Assembly (NCBI GenBank): GCA_037178975.1
Contig: JASJZH010000001.1
Span: 4,820,501 to 4,884,500, forward strand
DNA from: Oscheius tipulae
Lineage: Eukaryota; Nematoda; Chromadorea; Rhabditida; Rhabditidae
Direction of reading: 5' to 3'
DNA: 64,000 nt
The notes beneath the pieces are model-generated. The model was not told where the DNA came from, searched no databases, and was given only the letters and a program-made list of their open reading frames with translations. Below, piece after piece: positions 10,824-20,004 of the stretch. Both the position numbers and the translations under genes were made by a program. Each line of letters starts with the position of its first letter. Positions within the stretch are counted from its first letter, which is position 1.

Positions 10824-13094
10824 ATGGAGATTGTTTCTTCCGTAGAGCATTCTATAGAAAACGTAGCCGATCAGATGAGCAAAGTCTCGATGAATGCAGG
10901 TGGTGCGAAATTGGCAGATGTTCGGGAGGAATTAGAGGCCAGAAGGCATGTTATTTTCTTTTTGATTGTGTGACTTGCTTTTAGAGTCAGGGCCGTCTTT
11001 ATTGACCTGGACATGGAGAAAGAGCTCTTTGAAGAACAGCTGTTGTCGGAAGACGACAAGGTATAACCTAGAATAAGTGATAATTCACTATAAGGATCAG
11101 GTTCTGTTCGCTGTGAAAAATGTGGATGTGATGGAGCCAGACAAGTTGACACGCTACGATCGTATGGCCTTGGTCGTTCGCCGAGGTATAGTCGAGCTGT
11201 TCCTCTATTCAAAACACGATGAACAGATTAGAATCGAGCCATCGTAAGTATCTACTTGTTCTGCTTATCCCCCTCTTCAGACAAAATCAAAACTCTATGA
11301 TTTGTTACAACAATTTCTCACTCCTCCAAATGGGAGAAAAGTTGTTTCGGACTCGTCATTCGACTCAAGACGAGGCTCAATGTTTCAGGCAACACCTCGA
11401 AGACAGTAGAATCTTTATCATCTTCACAACTATTAATCTCTAGATATGCGCGAATCACAACATTGGCACACTTTTACACCCAACCAAGATCTGGAAAAGG
11501 TCTCCGGATTCGAAATTACTCCTCAATATTTGAACGCAATGCGAACCCTGAAAGATGCTCATTTGGAGTACCGTGAGTGTGATGAGAGCAAGGCGAACAA
11601 AGAAGATAGTGACTGTCAGAGCAGTGACGATGTGGAGAACGGGGACAATAATGAGGAGAATGAGGAGGAGAATATCTCACAGGGCAGAGATGAGGAGAAC
11701 GAGGAGGAGAGTGGCTCTCAGGGCAGTGATGAAGAGAGTGAGGCGGAGACAAATGAAGAGTACATCGATTCCGAAATGAAAAGAGAGATTCTGGAAGGAA
11801 ATCTGCTGTCAGAAAACGACAAGGTGAGTTGGATAACCCAATTGATACTCTACTGATGAAGAAAAACCTATGCTTGCCTCTAGGTCGTCTTTGCTGTGCG
11901 GAACGTCGATGTTATGGACCCAGACGAGTTGACTCGCTACGAACGACTGGCATTGGTCGTTCGGAAAGGAAAACTCGAACTGTTCCTCTATCCTAAATAC
12001 GGCGAAGAGTTGCGAATCGAGCAATCGTGAGTCAGGAGATAGTCCAAATTGTATCGCATTCTTCTTAAGACAAGCCCAGAACTCAATGGTCTGTTACGAC
12101 CACTATTCACTGCTCTCAATGCGAAAGAAGATTTTCCGGACGCGTCATTCAACACTAGAAGAGGCTGAGATCTTCCAAGAGCGCTTTGGAGCCAGTAAGA
12201 TGATTCTCTACCGGTGAACTTTACCTGCTTTAGATCTCGTCGAGCCGCAGTATTGGCTAACATTTGTTCTTGAACAAGATCTGGACGATGCCGTCGAAAT
12301 GTGGCGAAATATCGGCTTCGACGTCTATCAAAAACACATTACAGAGATCAGAAACTTGCGCAATGCCTATCTGGAAGATCGAACTGATGAGGAAGATGAT
12401 GAAGAGGACGAGGATGCTGCTTCCACGTGTAAAGCGAAGCAAATGATCGAGTATCTCGAGTTTTTGGGACAAGTTATGCCAGAGTTGAGAGAAGAGTTGG
12501 ATGGACATCAGGTAGTCTGACTGAACACTTATTCAAACTTAGTATATTATTCAGATACACATCCGCTCTCTCCTATCCTATCTCCAATTCTGCCTTCGCA
12601 CTCTTCCTCAACACGCGAACTGTCGCTGCTTCGATGATGTTGACTTGACCGACGAAGAGCGCAAATACTATCTCTATTTCCACGCTCAGGTAGAAGACAG
12701 AGGAGAACTTGGTTGGTTGAATATAACTCGTTTATTGAGGAAACACATCAAGAATTTGGAAAAGTAAGTGATATTATGGACAAGCCGTTACCATTTAGTC
12801 TCCTCAATTTGGACGAGGCGTATGCGGAAAGTAGGCGGGAATATCTGACAAAAGCCACAAACGATGGAGCTGATAAAAGTGGATTGCACGAGGAGATAGT
12901 TCGGGTTTTCCAACAAAAGGTGAATTGTTACTAGCTAAAATGGAAGACTGGTCTTGCAGGCAAACAAAATCCACGATGAACTGTCTCCGGAAGAGTTTCG
13001 AATTCTCAGTAGCCGAATTCCACTGGGACGAGTTTATTCAATTGATTATAAGAAAGATGACTGTCTGAAATCACTGCAGAGCCTTACTCATTAA
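10824..13094 (+). CDS. Unrecognised protein with a tandemly duplicated domain and an acidic linker
   Basis: The ATG at 10824 directly follows TTTTCAG. Splicing about ten exons gives a protein with two copies of one module. Each copy runs L-(L)-S-E-(D/N)-D-K then V-x-F-A-V-(K/R)-N-V-D-V-M, L-T-R-Y-(D/E)-R, A-L-V-V-R, E-L-F-L-Y, Q-N-S-M-(I/V)-C-Y and F-R-T-R-H-S-T. Copy 1 spans about 10985-11420 and copy 2 about 11790-12210. Introns fall at matching places in both copies, so the duplication happened at genomic level with introns. Between them lies a very acidic low-complexity segment (11580-11760) rich in E-E-N and G-S-Q-G-S-D-E-E-S. A second acidic run (E-E-D-D-E-E-D-E-D) follows copy 2. The C-terminal half is helical with no recognised fold. 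The first intron is GC-AG (10946-10984). It is probably in an operon with the preceding gene. Confidence 0.6.
10946..10984 (+). other. GC-AG intron in the tandem-domain gene
   Basis: The intron runs GCATGT...CTTTTAG, 39 nt, with AAG before the donor. It joins L-E-A-R to V-R-A-V-F-I-D-L in frame. No GT donor nearby allows this. Confidence 0.65.
11640..11755 (+). repeat. Acidic coding tandem repeat (GAGGAGAA / GGGCAGNGATGA units)
   Basis: Imperfect repeats of GAGGAGAATGAG and CTCNCAGGGCAGTGATGAGGAGA-like units, about 45-48 nt long, encode alternating E-E-N-E-E-E and S-Q-G-(R/S)-D-E-E blocks. The repeat keeps the reading frame of the surrounding exon, so it is a coding expansion in the linker between the duplicated domains. 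Confidence 0.6.
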
Positions 13095-13161
13095 GATTGA
13101 TAAAGATTTGGGAGTCATGATTGCCAGAAAAGTTGGAACAATTTTATTTCCAGAGTACGAA

Positions 13162-13970
13162 TCAAGCCTTCTTCTCGTTTTCCAGTTCCTCCTCAATGTA
13201 CTTCAGCGCATACTGAGCATCCTTGATGGTCATTTCCGCCACTCCAGAGCTCAAAATAGTCTTTGGGATCAGTTTGTCCTTCAGATCAACACAGACTAGA
13301 TAGACTACCGTCGTCCTGTTAGGATCCGTCGGATGAGGTGTGAACTTCCCGGCGCAAAGATTAACCCATCCTCTTTTCTTCTTCGGCATGACTGGGATGT
13401 CAGTGTTAAATGAACTGGCAGCAACGATGATCGATTCATCGACTCTTCTCCACAGACGACAGACGACAAAGTCGCGTCCCTTAAACACAGCCACGTCAGA
13501 CGTAGCGTACTAAATATTTGGATCAGGATAGCAAAAGAAGAACACACATGAAGTATATCGGCTTGCTTAGAAATGATTCCTTCTCTCTTGACCATCTGTG
13601 TGTTTTGATTCCACTTTGGAGTGGCCTCGATCTATGAAATACCTAAGTTTTTTTTTTAGAAATCACTCCAACCTCATTCCAGTGGTTGTCAAAAAGTGGC
13701 TGCATAGCCAGTGGATACTCCTTCGTCAAGGTGTAGACTTTACCAATCGGGAAATGCTTGTTGTAGCACTTGTCTCCCTTCATCTCCGTCTTTAATTTCC
13801 ACCCATTCAGTCTTTCCGCGTCGTAGAAAATGTTGACGGCTTCTGCGAAGATGTTCGCGGTAGAACGGAGTCCCGCACCGAACTATTGCACGGTATACAC
13901 TACTCGAAAAAAGACAAACCTTGTCATCGGTAGTGTCGGTGACTCCCAATAGTTCAACGGCTGTGGGCAT
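13162..13970 (-). CDS. START-domain lipid-transfer protein
   Basis: Exons read from ATG 13970 (M-P-T-A-V-E-L-L-G-V) through four short introns to the stop at 13162. The frame becomes a typical START domain: L-N-G-W-K near 13825, K-V-Y-T-L-T-K-E-Y-P near 13745, D-N-H-W-N near 13690, I-S-K-Q-A-D-I-L-H near 13560, then D-F-V-V-C-R-L-W-R-R near 13470. It closes with T-x-V-V-Y-L-V-x-V-D-L-K-x-x-L-I-P-K and a long C-terminal helix K-D-A-Q-Y-A-L-K-Y-I-E-E-E-L. The D-F-V-x-x-R-x-W and L-K-x-x-I-P-K patterns resemble the StAR/MLN64 (STARD1/3) branch. The whole short protein is essentially one START domain with no transmembrane MENTAL region and no obvious mitochondrial signal, so it is probably a soluble sterol or lipid carrier. 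The lipid bound cannot be inferred. Confidence 0.82.
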
Positions 13971-14131
13971 TTTTGAAGAGAGATCGGGAGAAGGACGGGT
14001 CGCTGGTCACAATCCGGCCCGTATCATTCTTGTTTTCAAACTCGATCACCTCTGCGCGAAAAGAAAGTGAGACAGATTTTCGGTCAACAAAGGATTGAGT
14101 CATTGCTACCCGACATATTTTATTTTGTGAG

Positions 14132-15077
14132 TCACCGCATCGGCGGCCCTCCCATCAAACAACTGATCTGGGTGTCGTGAATGAGATCGCGAATCTGCTT
14201 GCCCAGTTTGAGGTAGGTTATTCTGTCGCGGCTGCCGATATCTCGAAGGTCGTAGACTAGCGATCGGCAAAAGGTCATATACTCATCCTCGTCATCAGGA
14301 TCGTCTTCTCGAAGTCTCTTCATCTGGACCAGGTTCGGAGGCTGCAGGAAGGACTGTTCTCTGTTCCGGCTGAAACTCACCAACATCTCCTCTTCCTCAT
14401 ACCTCGGCCCCGGTCTCTTCCTAGTCAAAGTATCCAGAAATGTCAAATAGGAGAAAAATTTCCATTTGGGCTGCACCAAAGACCCGTCGCTGTTGTAGGT
14501 GACCTTCTTCTTGGTCTTGATGAACGTGTCTTTCAGATTCTTCCATTGTTTCTCGACATCGTCACCTGAACACGAATGCTTTTTTAAACAACAAGTGTGG
14601 CTGATGCCCCCGTTGAGGCTCGTGACAGGTAGATGCTGTCCCAGTCGAGCTACCCTGACAGGAGCAGCGTTCTCCCACAGACGCTAGCTTGCAAACTGAT
14701 TCGATTTGACTTGACTTGCAAACGTTTAGTGTGCGCACAAAGTAGTGCACACTAATTTTCAATATTGGCTTCAGACAGACACACAGACAGAGACGCGAGG
14801 ACATTTTAAAATAGATTCTCCAATTACCGATCAGAGAAGGTTCAATCTGATTCTGCTCGCTGACTTGTCTCGCCACTTCCTGGAACAGCTCTTTTCTCGT
14901 GGAGCCAGACGTTTTCTCTCTTAAGGATCGGATAAGTTGTAATCGGAACAACTCGCACCTGTGGCTGTCCCATATACCCGGAATCTGTCGCACAGCATCG
15001 ATTATACTGAATCTGATGTCGTCGTTGATGTGAATCTGCGCGTGTTGACTGGTCACGATCTGCTGCTGAACGACCAT
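14132..15077 (-). CDS. MADF-domain DNA-binding protein
   Basis: The first coding exon carries I-R-F-S-I-I-D-A-V and the second begins D-D-V-E-K-Q-W-K-N-L-K-D-T-F, followed by W-K-F-F-x-x-L-x-F-L. This is the MADF arrangement (Myb/SANT-like, W-x-x-L-R/K-D-x-F and F-x-x-L-x-F). A charged tail with the helical segment D-E-Y-M-T-F-C-R-S-L-V near 14270 resembles the BESS-like region common in this family. MADF proteins are sequence-specific transcription factors, often co-repressors. The intron between the exons (about 14567-14827) is long for this locus. I placed the start at the first in-frame ATG (15077). The open frame continues upstream to a CTTCTTAG acceptor near 15137, so a further 5' exon is possible. 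Confidence 0.75.
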
Positions 15078-15389
15078 CTCACCAGGATGTTGACTCCATT
15101 CTTCGGCTGGATGCAGATGAGCTTTCTCCAAAACCTAAGAAGATTTGATTGCCTGCTTCGAATGGAAATCTTTCTCCTTTCTCCTACCAACTCGAAAGAC
15201 CATAAACATGCGTCACAGCGAGAGCCTCGGTCGTGATAACCGGCTGTCGTTCAAAAAACAATGGCGCCAAATTGGCTTCAGTAAACCTATTAAAATAAAA
15301 AAGCGGCTAATTGTTGTTGTTTCTTTGTGTACTCAAAGCTCTTCTTCAAAGTGTTGAGCAATGGCAGATACTATAGATACATATAGAGC

Positions 15390-15467
15390 AGTTTTGCTAG
15401 CTTTTGGTTCAAAGCTCTTGCTTAATTAATTAACGTAATTAAGCAAAAGGCTATAAGGGACAAAACT
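15390..15467. repeat. Inverted repeat / hairpin
   Basis: A perfect 11-bp inverted repeat (TTGCTTAATTA at 15418-15428 and TAATTAAGCAA at 15436-15446) with a 7-nt spacer. It extends outward imperfectly: GTTTTG at 15391-15396 faces CAAAAC at 15461-15466, with CTTTTG-like and CAAAAGG elements between. It lies in non-coding DNA upstream of the MADF gene. It could be a small MITE-like remnant or a transcribed hairpin. Confidence 0.55.
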
Positions 15468-15509
15468 AACCTCCAGAGTCATCATATTGTTGGTTTTGTG
15501 TTGAAAAAG

Positions 15510-15605
15510 TTAAAAGAAGAACCGCCACTGCGGCGGGATATCGACGCAGGCGGTCTCAAACCGCGTCGCGTGCGAACATGCGCGGCGGTCGGCTCCCACG
15601 ATCAC
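15510..15605. promoter_or_regulatory. CpG-rich block upstream of the MADF gene
   Basis: A short block with many CG dinucleotides (GCGGCGGGATATCGACGCAGG, then CCGCGTCGCGTGCG and GCGCGGCGGTCGG) embedded in AT-rich DNA. It lies about 450 nt upstream of the minus-strand MADF gene. Similar CpG-dense blocks lie upstream of COX7C and of the IL-17-like gene, so it may be a promoter element. No specific factor site can be named. Confidence 0.3.
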
Positions 15606-15853
15606 AACAAGAAGAATTTCCAGTGACAAATTCAGAATTTATTACTTTTGGCAACAACATATCACGGGGTTCTCTCTCGAATTCTTTAAAATGCTAGTCA
15701 TACCAGTCTTCCACAAAAAAGGCCTATTGTCTACCTTATCTACAGTGGCAATTATACAATTTGAGCAGAATTGAAAAAGTAGATTGAAAGTAAAAAGTTG
15801 AAAAAGTGAAAAAGCTACAATTTGAGCCAATGTCTCATTATCATTATAAAGAG

Positions 15854-18800
15854 TTACTGGGTTGGACGGTAGTGAAGAGGATGTTCGGAAGAAATCATGG
15901 GCAGAGAGGGGGAGTGCAGATTGACTCGGACTGGGAACATCTTTCCGGCTATGTTCAGTTCGTATTCTCCTTTTTGGATGAAATCGGCCGAGACTCCAAA
16001 GTCTTTGTTCTCGATGAAAGCCAGACAGACCTCAAAAGGATGAAGTTTGATTGTAAAGAAGAGACTAACCTGACAGCCTAGAGTGAATCCATAAGCAGCG
16101 GATGTGGTCACGCCGCAAGGCTTGCCATTTCTGAACAGCGTCTCTCCGCCCTGCGGCCACGGATCTGTGTCTTTGTCGTGTTTATCCACCAGGAGCTGGA
16201 CGAAACGCTTCGTCACGCCCCTCTCCAGCTGTCTCTCCAGAGCCGCCTTGCCAATGAAGTCCTTCTGGAAATGAGTGATGTTATCCTCTGCGTGAAGTTG
16301 ACAGAAAGTGTGGGTGGATCAGCGATAAATCAGTATCAATAGACATGGACTTTTTGAGACTTTTGCACAGTAAGAAAGAGCACTAGAAACATAGAACAGG
16401 GTGAGTTTGAGGAAGTGAGAGCTGCTCACATTGATTGAAATTTGCGTTGCTCCGAAATGGGAGATCTGCAAAGAGACTATAGAATACCAATCGCTTAACA
16501 AGGGGTTCCAGACAAATCTATTTGCTCTTTCTACTCGACCAAGACTCGGCATTAAAAACAGAATAATTGGATTTACCTTGAAGTCGACCCGGAAGCTTCG
16601 CCCGCACTCGACTGGCGTCACGGTAGCGTTGATGTCCTGTCCCCAGTAAACGTAGAACTTTTCGATTCGAAGTTGTCTCAGCGTGTAGTAGCCCGCGTGC
16701 ATCATACTGTACTCTCGACCAGCCTCCACTATCTTCTCGTAGACGTTCTGGGCAACCTCGTTCGGAATGTACAGCACCCAGCCGAGTTCTCCACAGTGAG
16801 TGACTGAGATGGCTCGGATACCGGTTGCCATGCCAATGTTCATCTCCTGACAACGGAACGTCGGGAAGTCTTGACTGCTCATCGACTGACCCGTGATGTC
16901 GGACATCAGATAGCGCGAAGAGGGCCCAATTACGTCCAGCGCTGTGTACATGCCTGTCACGTCCTGAAATCTGCCATTTAAGTAGTTCTTAAGATTTTTT
17001 GTAGCTGAATCGCAAGAAATGAAAAATCAACCAATTAAAAAACTACCAAAGACGAAGTGTAGTAGTTAAAACCTGTCCTTGTTTCATTAATTGCACAGAA
17101 AGTCTCACCTGAATATGGACGTTGACTTTCATCTGCTTTGCCCACTTCTTCATCCACGTCAAACATCGTTCCTGTTGTATTGTCGGAGCGACCATGAAGA
17201 AGCTCTCTTCGCGCATTCTGCTCAGAGTACAATCTGTCACGTATCCTCCCTGTTCGTGTTGCATTCCCGTGTAAACGGTTGACCCGACTGGCTGATCAAT
17301 GTTGGCCGAACAGAGGTATTGGAGGAATCGAACGGCGTCTGGACCCGTAATGTCGAACTTGCTGAAGCTGCTCATGTCCATCAGCCCGACTCGTTCGCGA
17401 CAAGCCTCGTACTCACCGGCCACCTTCTCGAACCAGCTCGGTCTGCCCAGAAGCATGTCCTGACCCTGTTGTAGAGCATTCCTCTCGGACGGGGGATTCG
17501 GTTCGAACCAGAGTGGTCTCTCGTAGCCCATGATTTCTCCGAAGACGGCTCCAGCATCTCGCAGCTGATGGTAGATGGGCGACATCCGGAGATTTCTGGC
17601 TGTGTGACATTGGTGCGAATGGTACATGTTGCTGTAGGTCATGGCAGCAATCTCGGGAACTCGTTCGATAAGATACTGCTGGTTGGCATGCAGCTCCAGG
17701 AAGCGACCGACGTCGATGCGAGAAACGTCGATCTTCGGCACTTCGTCACACATCCAGTCTGCCAGCACTTCCCCCAGCCCGCCGGCCAGAGAGAGTCCTT
17801 GTCCGTTGAGTCCGTTCAGAACAAAATAGCCATTGGCTTGACTGCTCTCACCGATTACGGGCGACTTGTCCGGTGTGTAGGCTTCCATTCCGGTGATCAG
17901 ATCTCCGTGTTCGACTTCGCCAAGCATAGGCACACGACGGAGGAGCGACTCGAGAGATGGATCTGGAATGGAAGATATGAAATGAAGTGCGAGAAAGACC
18001 CACTGAATCTGTCCCAATCGGGATCAGGATGATTCCAGTGTCCGGGCAGCATTCCCTGTCGCGCCAGTGGCCGTATTCCGTCCTCGTGAAAGCCGGCAGC
18101 CAATGTCTTGAAATTCGTCACTCTGATCATGTCTTTCCCATCGAGATCGTTGAAAATCGGGGTGGAATCGCCTACAGCTCCAGTCGGCAACTTTGTCGTG
18201 TAGATATAGGTGTATGTACAGGGATAGGCAGCTGTCTGGATGTGTCGATGTGGCAGATTCTTTACAAGAACTGAGCCAGTCCAAATTCCAGCCGCATCCA
18301 CAAATTTCGGAGTTTCCACATAGCCATTGGACGTCTTCACTCCATAAACTTGTCTCTCATCTCCTAGCATCACCTCCTGGACCTCGGTGTTCTCTATAAT
18401 CTCTGCTCCTAATTCCTTGGCCCGTTTGGCGAGTTCTTGGCAAAGAGCTACTGCATCGACAGCTATATCGTCTGGAGAGAGTAGTGCCAGCTGGACATCT
18501 TCCGTCTGGAGAAAAGGCCACCGTTCGAGCATCTCCGATTGACAGTCTAACAGCTCGACGTCCTCATTCAGCAGAATACCTCGACTGTACATCCGCCGCA
18601 AGAGAACCTCATTGGCTTGTGTTGTGGCCAGGTAGACTCGTCCGCACTTGGTCAGTTCTGAGAAGAGTTCTTCGAAGCTATTCGATCAAAACTCACTGAA
18701 TTTCCCGGATTCCGCTAGCTCTGTGTAGAGACGGATAGAGGACTCGGCGAGAAACTGATTCGTCGGATCCTGCCAGAAGATCGGAGCTGTGACGAGTCCA

Positions 18801-19064
18801 GCACTGATTCCCGTTGCTCCCCCACAGCCAACTCTGAAGGATTTTGTTTTTCCGGAACTGAGCAAGAAAAACTCACGAGTCACGCTCGAAGAGACAGACT
18901 CTCTTGCCCCTCTTGGCCAGATGGTAGGCGACACTGGTTCCCGCGATTCCTCCCCCACAAACGACCACATCCGTGCTGGTCGAGGCAAGAGGGCGAGTGG
19001 CGTTTTGACGACGGCTGCAGCAGCTCCAGCATCTTCGGCCGCTCAACCGCAAGACTCTGTTCAT
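15854..19064 (-). CDS. PDPR: Pyruvate dehydrogenase phosphatase regulatory subunit (PDPR)-like mitochondrial flavoprotein
   Basis: About seven exons on the minus strand. The N-terminus (ATG 19064) is Arg-rich without acidic residues, a mitochondrial presequence. It is followed by the FAD-binding dinucleotide fold V-V-V-C-G-G-G-I-A-G-T-S-V-A-Y-H-L near 18960. The middle is a DAO-family oxidoreductase domain. The C-terminal half is a GcvT-like folate-binding domain, including W-F-x-x-V-x-x-E-Y, M-D-M-S-S-F-S-K-F, G-Y-Y-T-L-R-x-L-R-I-E-K-F and Y-V-Y-W-G-Q-D-I-N-A. The R-I-E-K-F-x-x-x-W-G-Q-D-I-N motif and the W-P-x-G-G-E-x-x-x-R-N-G segment near 16150 point to PDPR rather than sarcosine or dimethylglycine dehydrogenase. 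PDPR tunes the phosphatase that reactivates pyruvate dehydrogenase in the matrix. The length of about 880 residues fits. Whether it keeps catalytic activity cannot be told. Confidence 0.85.
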
Positions 19065-19422
19065 CACATGAATGGGGTGGGAGCTCTGGAAAAACGAGTC
19101 TTTAAAACAAAAGTAGTATTACCGAGGGAGAAGAGCAACAGCCTTTCGGCAAGGAGAACTAATCGACTACCCAATTAAATTTTCTTTGCCTTTGGAATTT
19201 CAAAGTAACACAATTTTCTTACGTAATTTGCTATGCGAAAACTATTTTTATTAAAAAAAAGAAGTACTTAAAAGGAGCGCAATTACGTTTAATCGAAAAA
19301 GGTAAAGGAAGACATACATAATCGGAAAAATTGCAGGGTGAAGTGACCCATAGTGACGGACAGATGAAATCAAATAGCAGTAAAAAAAGAGTTTATTCGT
19401 GGTAAAAAAGGACCGGTACATG

Positions 19423-19704
19423 TTATGATAACGTTGACAGGTAGCGTGTTTGTTTGTCGACTGGCTTCTCCTGCAGTGATGCGTCTCGAAACTGAAACAA
19501 AATCGATTGTGTCCCTTTTTCGGTGATTCGAGAAAGACATTCTTTGTCATTTCGGAGAGCAAACAATTTGACGGAGCCTTGTGCTGGAAGAGAGATGGAC
19601 GGAAACAGACACAGCTGTTCTGACTTCCCGTTTTTGTTTCCTTTACCCGAATCCGTCTCGGCAAAAATGGCGACTGCGTACCCATTAGGATCTGAGTAGA
19701 TCTT
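19423..19704 (-). CDS. Possible terminal exon of an unidentified protein
   Basis: A frame of about 93 codons runs from a GATCAG acceptor at 19704 to TAA at 19423-19425. It begins K-I-Y-S-D-P-N-G-Y-A-V-A-I-F-A-E and later has S-V-K-L-F-A-L-R-N-D-K-E, F-Q-F-R-D-A-S-L and K-Q-T-R-Y-L-S-T. Its composition is balanced and protein-like, unlike the competing frames. I could not find a first exon that joins it in phase; the DNA upstream (19705-20000) lies just 3' of the IL-17-like gene. A minus-strand AATAAA near 19241-19247 could end this transcript. It may be a separate gene with a tiny first exon or a chance frame. Confidence 0.3.
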   Translation of the reverse strand, partial: KIYSDPNGYAVAIFAETDSGKGNKNGKSEQLCLFPSISLPAQGSVKLFALRNDKECLSRITEKGTQSILFQFRDASLQEKPVDKQTRYLSTLS

Positions 19705-20004
19705 CTGATCTTACCAGTTCTCCTGTTTGGGGAATAAGGAAACTAGGGTTGTAGCTGACCAGGAGATTGCTTGACAATAAACATCTTTATACAGTGCTGT
19801 ACATCAAAACAGACAGTGGATGTGGTAAACTCGTATCTTCACGTGCAAACGAAGGTAGTTGGATTTTCAAACAAGAGTTAAAGTCCAGTCGGTTTTTGTA
19901 GATCTTCGATTTGGAAGAAGGGGGATAAAGAATGTGAGAGCTAGCCGAGTCTAACATGGAAATGAACAGGAGGGCGAAGAAAGAAAGTGGGTCGTAAAAG
20001 AGCT

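Noticed and set aside
11640-11760. Possible CRISPR or satellite array
   Set aside because: Short degenerate purine repeats that keep a reading frame, with no spacers; this is a coding acidic repeat in a eukaryotic gene.
15078-15131. Upstream extension of the MADF protein from 15131
   Set aside because: The first codon there is TTG, not ATG. I used the first in-frame ATG and noted a possible further 5' exon.
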